Notes under the pieces: generated by a model
Database searches by the model: none
What the model saw: only the letters and a program-made list of their open reading frames with translations
What the model was told of the DNA's origin: nothing
Made by a program: the position numbers and the translations under genes
Source of the DNA: Kolteria novifilia
GTDB lineage: Bacteria; Planctomycetota; Planctomycetia; Kolteriales; Kolteriaceae
DNA: 64,000 bases
Assembly (NCBI GenBank): GCA_007748055.1
Contig: CP036279.1
Location: 5,580,001 to 5,644,000 of the forward strand
Direction of reading: 5' to 3'
Part shown: piece by piece, positions 24,651-31,075 of the stretch
Position numbering within the stretch: the first letter of the stretch is position 1
Layout of the letters: each line of letters starts with the position of its first letter

Positions 24651-26690
24651 TCACTCTTTGGGCAACGGGGGTAAGGGATTGGGACAGACCATCATCGTGA
24701 GCGAACACTTGCCGCACTTCCAGGGTAGACCGAGCCCCTTCTTCTTGATCACCTCGGCGTGACCGCAGTAGAGACAGATGACCTCGATCACCTCCTCGGG
24801 GGCCGAACCGCGACGCCACATCTTCTGTGCCTTGAACTGCGTGCGGCCGGCGATCCAGTTCGGCCCGAACTCGTAGCTCAACTCGATGAAGTGAACCAAG
24901 CCCTCCTCGTCACCGACCGCCACTTGGGCGCCATCGGGAGCGACGTCGAGCGTCAGGATCGCCGACGTGTGCGAGATCGAGCCGATCGCCTGCTTCATCG
25001 TCGGCTCCCAGACGTAGACGACCCCGTCGCGGTCGGCGCTGATCAGGAGCTGACCGTCCGGGGTGAAGCGACAACACGTCACTTGATCGGTGTGGCCGAC
25101 CAGGACGCTCGGCTCGGTGACGCGATCGGTGCGCCAGAGACGAATCGTGCGATCCGCGGAGCCGGTCGCCACGATCGAGCCATCGGGACTGATCGTGCAA
25201 CAGAGGACGCGATCGTCGTGTCCCTCGAGCAACAAACGCTCGTTGAGGGTCTCGCGCAACCGTTCGTTCAAGTCCCAAACGCGAAGCTGACCATCCCAGG
25301 CAACCGACACCAAGTGCCGGGCGTCGAGCGAGATATCACAGGCCGCAACCGCCTTGGTGTGGCCCGAGTAGACGCAGTGTTTCTGCTTCGTCTGGAGGTT
25401 CCAGAGCTTCAGCTTCATGTCCCAAGACGAGGAGATGAGCCAATCGCCGTCCGGGAGAAACTTCAGGTCCGACACCATTTCCTCGTGGGCCCGGATCGTG
25501 ACCTCGAACGATTCGAGTTCGACGTCCCAGATCTTGATCACGCCGTCGGCGGTGCCGAGCGCCCAGAGGCGATTATCGGGCGAGACGGCGCACGAGGTGA
25601 TCGGTTGGTCGTGACTATCGATGTAGCCGGTTTCGACGAGTTCGTTGCGGTCCCACAGTTTTAAGTGGCCGTCTTCGCCGACGGAGAGCAGATGAATGTT
25701 ATCGGGCGTGTACTGCACGCGATACACCTCGCCGCCATGCTGGTTGACGAAGCGAGTCATCCCCATCTCGCCGAGGTCCCATCCGCGTAGGCACCCCTCT
25801 TGGTCGACGGTGATGAGATCTCGCGAACCGGTCAGCAGCGCGCAGCCGACGAGGCGACTTTCGTGGGCGGCGAACTCGTCGTAGAGCTTGCCGCGGTCGA
25901 CGTCGTAGAGACGAATCATGCCGTCTCGGTAGGCGGCCGCGAGCAGTTTTTCGTCCGGGGTTAGGTCAATCCCGGTGATCGGTTGCCGCGACTCGGGCAG
26001 CGAGAAGCGTTCGCGATGGAAGGTACTCCAAAAGCGGATGGTCGAGTCGCTCGACGCGGTGACGTACCAGCCGGACTTGGGAGCGACGAGGATCTGGGAG
26101 ATCGTGCCCTCGTGGGCGCTGAGCTTGCGGATCGTTCGTTTGTTCTCGATGTCCCACGCGACGAGGTGGCCCTTGACGTCAACGGTGACGACTTGATTGC
26201 TCGCGACCCAGGCGCAGCCGGTGATCTCGTCGTCGTAGGCCTTGAGGTTGCAGATCTCCTCACCCGAATCGGTGTGCCAGACCCGCAGGGAGCCATCGCT
26301 TCCGCCCGCCGCGATGTAGCCCCGGTCGGGCGAAAGGCTCACGCCCTTGATGCGCGACTCGGTCTCGAAGCGGACGACTTGGGTCAATTGGCGGTTCCAA
26401 AGCACGATCGAGCCATCGATCGAGCCGGAGAGGATGTACTTGCCATCAAGGGTGATCGAGACGCAGGAGACATCGCCGGCATGGGCTTGCATGAGGTTGG
26501 TTTGGCAGCCGTGAGTCGGATCCCAAACGACGATCTCCCCGTCGACGGTCCCGAGCAAGAGGGCATCGGTCATGGGATGGGCGGCGATCGTGGTCACCGT
26601 TCGCCCGACAGCGCCCAACTCGACGGGCGTCTTGGAGACGATCTGCGATTCGCTCGTGGAAAGCCAATTCACGCTGCAAGTAATGGCCAT
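24651..26690 (-). CDS. WD40-repeat protein (14 repeats) with C-terminal zinc ribbon
   Basis: A protein of 679 aa. I count 14 WD40-type repeats of about 41-43 residues between residues 25 and 600, each with the pattern 'HxxxVxxCxxSPDGxxLxSGSxDGxIxLW(D/N)'; the best are 'GHDDRVLCCTISPDGSIVATGSADRTIRLW' and 'GHTDQVTCCRFTPDGQLLISADRDGVVYVW'. Fourteen repeats would form two seven-bladed propellers. The C-terminus adds 'VICLYCGHAEVIKKKGLGLPWKCGKCSLTMMVC', a C-x2-C…C-x2-C zinc ribbon. There is no signal peptide, so it is probably a cytoplasmic scaffold. The ATG (26690) is well defined, and the gene is divergent from the enolase-superfamily gene. No kinase or protease domain accompanies the propellers, unlike many bacterial WD40 proteins. 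Confidence 0.9.
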   Translation of the reverse strand: MAITCSVNWLSTSESQIVSKTPVELGAVGRTVTTIAAHPMTDALLLGTVDGEIVVWDPTHGCQTNLMQAHAGDVSCVSITLDGKYILSGSIDGSIVLWNRQLTQVVRFETESRIKGVSLSPDRGYIAAGGSDGSLRVWHTDSGEEICNLKAYDDEITGCAWVASNQVVTVDVKGHLVAWDIENKRTIRKLSAHEGTISQILVAPKSGWYVTASSDSTIRFWSTFHRERFSLPESRQPITGIDLTPDEKLLAAAYRDGMIRLYDVDRGKLYDEFAAHESRLVGCALLTGSRDLITVDQEGCLRGWDLGEMGMTRFVNQHGGEVYRVQYTPDNIHLLSVGEDGHLKLWDRNELVETGYIDSHDQPITSCAVSPDNRLWALGTADGVIKIWDVELESFEVTIRAHEEMVSDLKFLPDGDWLISSSWDMKLKLWNLQTKQKHCVYSGHTKAVAACDISLDARHLVSVAWDGQLRVWDLNERLRETLNERLLLEGHDDRVLCCTISPDGSIVATGSADRTIRLWRTDRVTEPSVLVGHTDQVTCCRFTPDGQLLISADRDGVVYVWEPTMKQAIGSISHTSAILTLDVAPDGAQVAVGDEEGLVHFIELSYEFGPNWIAGRTQFKAQKMWRRGSAPEEVIEVICLYCGHAEVIKKKGLGLPWKCGKCSLTMMVCPNPLPPLPKE

Positions 26691-26807
26691 GACCTTGGAG
26701 TGTCCCTCCTTCCGGTGCCGTCGCGTTTACCCCGAGAACAGGAAGCTTCGCGACCTGGACCGTGGCCAGACCTGGCCGATGGGGGTGGCGGATGACCGGA
26801 CAAGACA

Positions 26808-26813
26808 GATAAT
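26808..26813 (+). promoter_or_regulatory. -10 box just before the enolase-superfamily gene
   Basis: GATAAT at 26808-26813 ends seven bases before the ATG at 26821, with no Shine-Dalgarno sequence between. This is a third example in the window of a -10 box whose predicted start site falls on or next to the start codon. Confidence 0.4.
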
Positions 26814-26820
26814 AGTGTCC

Positions 26821-28035
26821 ATGACCACTTTACACCATGCCACGACCGGGAAGCCCGCACTTCAGGTCGCCAATGTCGAGCTTTATCACGTTCGGATTCC
26901 CTTCAAGCGGACCGTCCGCCATGCATCGCACGCGCGCGATTCCAGTGAGAACGCCGTGGTGCGCTGCACGCTCAGCGATGGCACCATCGGCTACGGCGAG
27001 GGACTTCCTCGCGACTACGTGACCGGCGAGACGATCGAGACCAGTCTCGATTTGCTGCGACGGGCCGACTGGTCGGGACAGCTTTCCCCCGTCGGATCGT
27101 TCGGAGAGGCGATCGAGATGATCCGCTCCTTTTCGCTTCCGCCCGTCGAGGGTGACGATCGCGGTTGCGTGGGCAATGCCGCCCGGTGCGCCGCGGAAAT
27201 CGCGCTCTTGGACGCCTACGGTCAGGCCTTCGGCACGTCGCTGTACGAACTCTGCTCGCTCCTGCCCGGCTGCCAGTCGATCCTCAAGAAGCGTCGCCGC
27301 TGCCGTTACAGTGGGGCGATCACCTCGAAATCGCCGAAGCGGGAAGTGCTGACGGCGCTGAAATTCCGCGCGGGGTGGTTCTTTCAATGCAAGATCAAGG
27401 TCGGGACGCGCGGCCAGGACGATGTGGCGCGGTTACGCCGGTTGCGCCGATTCCTCGGGCCCTGGATGAACATCCGCATCGACGCGAACGAAGCGTGGAC
27501 GCCCGAAGAGGTCGTCGAACGGATCAAGGAACTCGAGCCGTTCAAGATCACGTCGGTGGAACAGCCGGTCGCCCATGAGCAAGTCGACTGTCTGCGCGAG
27601 GTTCGGCAACAAGTCGACGTTCCGATCATGCTCGACGAATCGCTCTGTGGCGCGATCGACGCGGAACGGGCGATTGCCGACAGGACGTGCGACCTATTCA
27701 ATATCAGACTCTCCAAATGTGGCGGGTTGATCCCGTCGTTGGAGTTGGCGGCGTTGGCCCAGCGACACGGGCTCGGGTACCAGTTGGGGTGCCAAGTCGG
27801 CGAAACGGGCATTCTCTCGGCGGCGGGCAGACACTTCGGCTGCACCGTCGACAAGATCCGCTACCTGGAAGGATCGTACGACAAACACTTGGTCAAGGAG
27901 CGACTGACGCGAGAAGATCTCACCTTCGGGCTAGGAGGTGTCGGGTACCGCTTGAAAAAACCGGGCCTCGGCGTCACCATCGATCCGGAGAGTCTTTCGC
28001 GCGTCACGATCGCAAAGGAGCAACTGCATGGGTGA
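26821..28035 (+). CDS. Enolase-superfamily enzyme (dipeptide epimerase / muconate-cycloisomerase type)
   Basis: A protein of 404 aa from the ATG at 26821. All active-site elements of the muconate-lactonising-enzyme group are present: the KxK pair (Lys191, Lys193 in 'FFQCKIKVGT'), metal ligands Asp221 ('RIDANEAW'), Glu247 ('SVEQPV') and Asp272 ('MLDES'), and the opposite catalytic Lys299 ('RLSKCGG'). The N-terminal capping domain is complete ('VRIPFKRTVRHASHARDSSENAVVRCTLSDGTIGYGEG'). The arrangement fits L-Ala-D/L-Glu-type epimerases or o-succinylbenzoate-synthase-like enzymes; the exact substrate is open. The 3' end overlaps the following hydrolase gene by eight bases, so the two enzymes are translationally coupled and probably act in one pathway. 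Confidence 0.88.
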   Translation: MTTLHHATTGKPALQVANVELYHVRIPFKRTVRHASHARDSSENAVVRCTLSDGTIGYGEGLPRDYVTGETIETSLDLLRRADWSGQLSPVGSFGEAIEMIRSFSLPPVEGDDRGCVGNAARCAAEIALLDAYGQAFGTSLYELCSLLPGCQSILKKRRRCRYSGAITSKSPKREVLTALKFRAGWFFQCKIKVGTRGQDDVARLRRLRRFLGPWMNIRIDANEAWTPEEVVERIKELEPFKITSVEQPVAHEQVDCLREVRQQVDVPIMLDESLCGAIDAERAIADRTCDLFNIRLSKCGGLIPSLELAALAQRHGLGYQLGCQVGETGILSAAGRHFGCTVDKIRYLEGSYDKHLVKERLTREDLTFGLGGVGYRLKKPGLGVTIDPESLSRVTIAKEQLHG

Positions 28036-28894
28036 GGTCGATCAGTTGGCTGCCGCGGCGGCGGAACTCTCCATCGAAGCGGCCGACGGATACGAACTCC
28101 ACTACACGCACCTGCCCGCCGCGAACCGAAGACGCTCGGCCATCGTGGCGATCCACGGCGCCCAGAGCCATGCCGGTTGGTACGGTCGGAGCTGCGAACG
28201 ACTGGCGCAGGCAGGCCACGACGTCTACTTCTTCGATCGGCGCGGCAGCGGGCTCAATCAGGTCGATCGCGGCCACTGTCCAGGCGGCAACCAACTGATC
28301 GACGATGTCGTCCGCGCCGTCAAGCACGTGCGACGTGAGGTCGGCGACGTTCCGGTCTTTCTGCTCAGTATCTCCTGGGGCGGAAAACTGGCGCTGATGA
28401 CGCTCAAGAAGAACCCCGACCTCGTCGATGGGGTGATGTTTCTCTGTCCCGGCTGGTTCGCGAAGGTTTGGCCGTCAATGCGGGAAAAGCTCGCGATCGG
28501 CTGGTCGTACCTTTTCTGGCCGCATCGACGTCTGCCGATTCCGCTCGGCGACCCCGCGCTATTCACCGGCAGCGACCAATGGCAGCGGTTCATCCGCGAG
28601 GACCCGCTGAGCCTTCGGCTCGCGAGCGCCAAGTTCCTGATGACGAGCTGGTTCTGGGACGGGGAAATTCGCGACGCGGGCTCGGCGATCACGATCCCGG
28701 CGCTCTTGATGCTCGGCGGCGAGGACCGGATCATCAAGAACGAACGCACGCGGACGTTCTTTGAAGCCTTCGCGTCGCGCGACAAGCAAGTGATCCACTA
28801 CCCCGAGGCGCATCACACGCTGGAGTTCGAACCCGATCCGGATCGGTTCGTGGACGACTTGCTCGGATGGATTTCGGAGCACTTGCGGCGCTGA
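28028..28894 (+). CDS. Alpha/beta hydrolase (monoacylglycerol-lipase-like)
   Basis: A protein of 288 aa. The alpha/beta-hydrolase fold is complete: oxyanion strand 'AIVAIHGAQSHAGWYG', 'YFFDRRGSGLN' as in monoacylglycerol lipases, nucleophile elbow 'LLSISWGGK' with Ser116, acid in 'LLMLGGEDRIIKN', and catalytic His in 'YPEAHHTLEFE'. The nucleophile elbow has Ser instead of the usual Gly two residues before the catalytic Ser. There is no signal peptide, so it is cytoplasmic. It overlaps the enolase-superfamily gene by eight bases and is the second gene of that unit. Likely an esterase, lipase or amidase; substrate unknown. Confidence 0.88.
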   Translation: MGEVDQLAAAAAELSIEAADGYELHYTHLPAANRRRSAIVAIHGAQSHAGWYGRSCERLAQAGHDVYFFDRRGSGLNQVDRGHCPGGNQLIDDVVRAVKHVRREVGDVPVFLLSISWGGKLALMTLKKNPDLVDGVMFLCPGWFAKVWPSMREKLAIGWSYLFWPHRRLPIPLGDPALFTGSDQWQRFIREDPLSLRLASAKFLMTSWFWDGEIRDAGSAITIPALLMLGGEDRIIKNERTRTFFEAFASRDKQVIHYPEAHHTLEFEPDPDRFVDDLLGWISEHLRR

Positions 28895-28932
28895 TCGGTG
28901 TCATTTGGGCGCGAAATTGAATGACTTTGGTT

Positions 28933-29015
28933 CGATTTCGGCCCGTTTTGGTCGAAAAGCGGCCCGTTTTGGTTGGGAAACGGCTCCATTCGGTCGAGAA
29001 ACCACCCGTTTGGGG
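28933..29015. repeat. Four degenerate 21-bp tandem repeats
   Basis: Units at 28933-28952 (20 bp), 28953-28973, 28974-28994 and 28995-29015 share the pattern CGAAAAGCGGCCCGTTTTGGT with about 60-80 % agreement. All frames over this stretch are open, yielding repeated F-G-[RW]-[EK] peptides, but no start or partner supports coding. It lies upstream of the sigma-factor gene and could bind a regulator. Confidence 0.55.
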
Positions 29016-29045
29016 CCAATCGGGAGCCGCTTTCGCGACATTTCC

Positions 29046-29075
29046 TTGGCAAGGGCGCCGTTTCCAAGAAATAAT
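29046..29075 (+). promoter_or_regulatory. Probable promoter of the sigma-factor operon
   Basis: TTGGCA (29046-29051) and AATAAT (29070-29075), each five of six to consensus, are 18 bases apart. Transcription would begin about 50 bases before the TTG start at 29131. Confidence 0.45.
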
Positions 29076-29130
29076 CGCGCGTTGCGAGGCATCTCCCTTA
29101 CGTAGCTAGTAGGCAACGGACGCGAACGCA

Positions 29131-29655
29131 TTGGCGGCGTCAAAAAAGGCCGGTTCTCCCACCGCCGAACTCGAAGATGTTTTCACGGAACACGCTCCCG
29201 CTCTGAGACGCTTCATCACGGGTGTCCTCCGCGATGGGAGCGTGGCCGAGGACATTGTCCAAGCAGCGTTCGTCAAAGCCATCAGCAGCGTCGACCTCGC
29301 GGAACTCGATTCGGTTCGGGCCTGGCTCTTTCGAGTCGCCTACCACGAGGCCCTCGCGTGGCGACGCAAGAACAAGACACGCGAGCGTCATCACGAGCAA
29401 CTCCTGCACCATGTTTCGCATCAGGAGAGCGAGACGCCCGAGGAGAACTTCCTGCGGGCCGAGCGAGTCGTCCAAGTTCGCGACGCCCTCGACCGACTGC
29501 CCGAGGAGCAGCGACGCGTGGTCCATGCCCGGCTCTACGAGGGCAAGACCTTCGCCGAGATCGCCGAGGCGGACCAGCTTCCCTTGGGTACCGTGTTGAC
29601 CCGCATGAGGCTCGCGATGAACAAGCTGCGAGAGATGCTCCAAGACAACAACTAG
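29131..29655 (+). CDS. ECF-type RNA polymerase sigma factor
   Basis: A protein of 174 aa with both conserved sigma regions. Region 2 is 'FTEHAPALRRFITGVLRDGSVAEDIVQAAFVKAISSVDLAELDSVRAWLFRVAYHEALAWRRKNK' (DNA melting and -10 recognition) and region 4 is 'DALDRLPEEQRRVVHARLYEGKTFAEIAEADQLPLGTVLTRMRLAMNKLREML' (helix-turn-helix for -35). The start is TTG at 29131; no ATG fits. It is the first gene of a tight unit with a membrane protein at 29688 that looks like its anti-sigma factor. It likely directs polymerase to a small regulon, possibly including the operon itself, though I could not find a distinctive ECF promoter. Confidence 0.9.
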   Translation: MAASKKAGSPTAELEDVFTEHAPALRRFITGVLRDGSVAEDIVQAAFVKAISSVDLAELDSVRAWLFRVAYHEALAWRRKNKTRERHHEQLLHHVSHQESETPEENFLRAERVVQVRDALDRLPEEQRRVVHARLYEGKTFAEIAEADQLPLGTVLTRMRLAMNKLREMLQDNN

Positions 29656-29687
29656 CCCCCATCTCGAGGACCGAAGAGTAGAGTCCC

Positions 29688-30380
29688 ATGAACGCCGACT
29701 TCAACAACAAGTTGAATCCACCGTTCGACGATGAGTCGAACCAAGGCCTCGACGAAAAGTCGAACCAAGGCCTCGACGATGAGATGAGCGAGGCCCCCAG
29801 CCCCGAACTGGGATGGCTAGCCTTCCGCTACATCTCCGGGGAACTCTCCGCGGAGGAGATCGACGCCTTCGAAAAACGACTCGATATCGACCAAGCGGCA
29901 CGCGATGCGGTCGCCGAAGCGGTCGAACTCTCCGATCTGGTTGTCGCCGGCTTCGAGCTGGACGGAGCCTCCCGGCAAGACGCGTCACCGGCGACCCCGC
30001 GCGAAGGAGGTCTCCGCACCGGGCGCACCGGCCGACTCGGTTGGACCGGCGCGGGAATCGCGGCGATCGCCGCCTCGCTCGTGGTCATGATTTCGCTCGT
30101 CGACCGAACCAGTGAGCCTGCGCCTTCCAAGACTGGGGACGGAACCTTCGTCTCGCAGGGACTCCCTGGTGGCGACGCGTTGGCACTGGCGTGGAACGAG
30201 GTGCATGCGGCCGGGGGCAGCGACTTGGCCGACGCGGACGTCTTCGCGGATCCCGATAGCGAGGTCGACGGCCTCGACCCCGGTGCGAGCACCGACCTTG
30301 ACAACGAACTGCCCCCCGACTGGCTGGTGGTAGCGATCTCGATTCATTCCAACGAGTCTTCGGCGCGAGGGTTGCCGTGA
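29688..30380 (+). CDS. Probable membrane anti-sigma factor
   Basis: A protein of 230 aa. Residues about 40-90 ('LGWLAFRYISGELSAEEIDAFEKRLDIDQAARDAVAEAVEL') have the texture of a short anti-sigma domain: a helical Y-I-S-G-E-L-S start resembling planctomycete anti-sigma/zf-HC2-like proteins, without the zinc-binding His-Cys set. A single membrane helix follows at about 119-138, and the C-terminal 90 residues would be outside the cytoplasm. Residues 16-32 contain a direct duplication (ESNQGLDEK/SNQGLDDEM) caused by a 24-bp repeat. Position 32 bp after the sigma gene supports the role. Its stop overlaps the next start by GTGA. Confidence 0.65.
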   Translation: MNADFNNKLNPPFDDESNQGLDEKSNQGLDDEMSEAPSPELGWLAFRYISGELSAEEIDAFEKRLDIDQAARDAVAEAVELSDLVVAGFELDGASRQDASPATPREGGLRTGRTGRLGWTGAGIAAIAASLVVMISLVDRTSEPAPSKTGDGTFVSQGLPGGDALALAWNEVHAAGGSDLADADVFADPDSEVDGLDPGASTDLDNELPPDWLVVAISIHSNESSARGLP

Positions 30381-31075
30381 TCGGACTGACTCGAATGGTG
30401 ACGAAAGGCGGCGCCACCCGAGGACTGCTCCTCGCGGTGTTGGCGTTGGCTCTCTGCGGGAATTCCGGCCTCTTCGCCGAGGAAGACGCCACTCGGAAGG
30501 ACGCCGCCAAGCGGCCCGTGGCCAGGCAGCGCGACAGCGCCTCCGAGATCGACGAGAAGGCGGTCATCGCCTTCGTCGACGAGCATCACGCCGAACTCGC
30601 CCTGTTGCTTAAACGACTCCGCCAGCACAGCGACGATCAGTACCGCAAGGCGCTGCGAAGCCTCAACAAGCAATTTCGCCGACTCGAAAAACGCCGCTCC
30701 TCCGACGAGACTCGCTACCAGCTGGAACTCGACACCTGGAAAGTGAAGTCGCGCATCGAACTGCTCCGCGCCCGCATCATGGTCACCCCCGACGAGGACC
30801 AACGGAAGGAACTCGAGGAACTGGCGCGACGACGCATCGACTTGGAGATCGCGATCCTCGAGTACGAGAGCGATCGTCTCCGTCGCCGGGCGGAGCTGAT
30901 GCGTCAACGGGTCGAGCGACTCCGACGTGACCGGGACAAGCGGGCCGAGGAAGAGGTCCGCCGCGCGTTCGCCACGGAGAAGAAACCGTCGAAGAATCCG
31001 AAGGCGAGCGAGCCGACCAAGGGCTTGAGAAAAGCGTCCTCCACGAAGAACAAGAAGGACAACGAGAACCGATGA
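30377..31075 (+). CDS. Secreted coiled-coil protein
   Basis: A protein of 232 aa with a GTG start overlapping the previous stop (GTGA). A signal peptide or N-terminal anchor spans about residues 15-35 ('GLLLAVLALALCGNSGLFAEE'). From about 60 to 200 it is a continuous charged helix with heptad-like spacing ('LRSLNKQFRRLEKRRSSDETRYQLELDTWKVKSRIELLRARIM…'), probably a coiled coil, and the C-terminus is Lys-rich. The helical, charged architecture is reminiscent of periplasmic stress-sensing proteins encoded beside ECF factors, but no sequence signature proves that. The next gene overlaps by four bases. Confidence 0.65.
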   Translation: MIGLTRMVTKGGATRGLLLAVLALALCGNSGLFAEEDATRKDAAKRPVARQRDSASEIDEKAVIAFVDEHHAELALLLKRLRQHSDDQYRKALRSLNKQFRRLEKRRSSDETRYQLELDTWKVKSRIELLRARIMVTPDEDQRKELEELARRRIDLEIAILEYESDRLRRRAELMRQRVERLRRDRDKRAEEEVRRAFATEKKPSKNPKASEPTKGLRKASSTKNKKDNENR

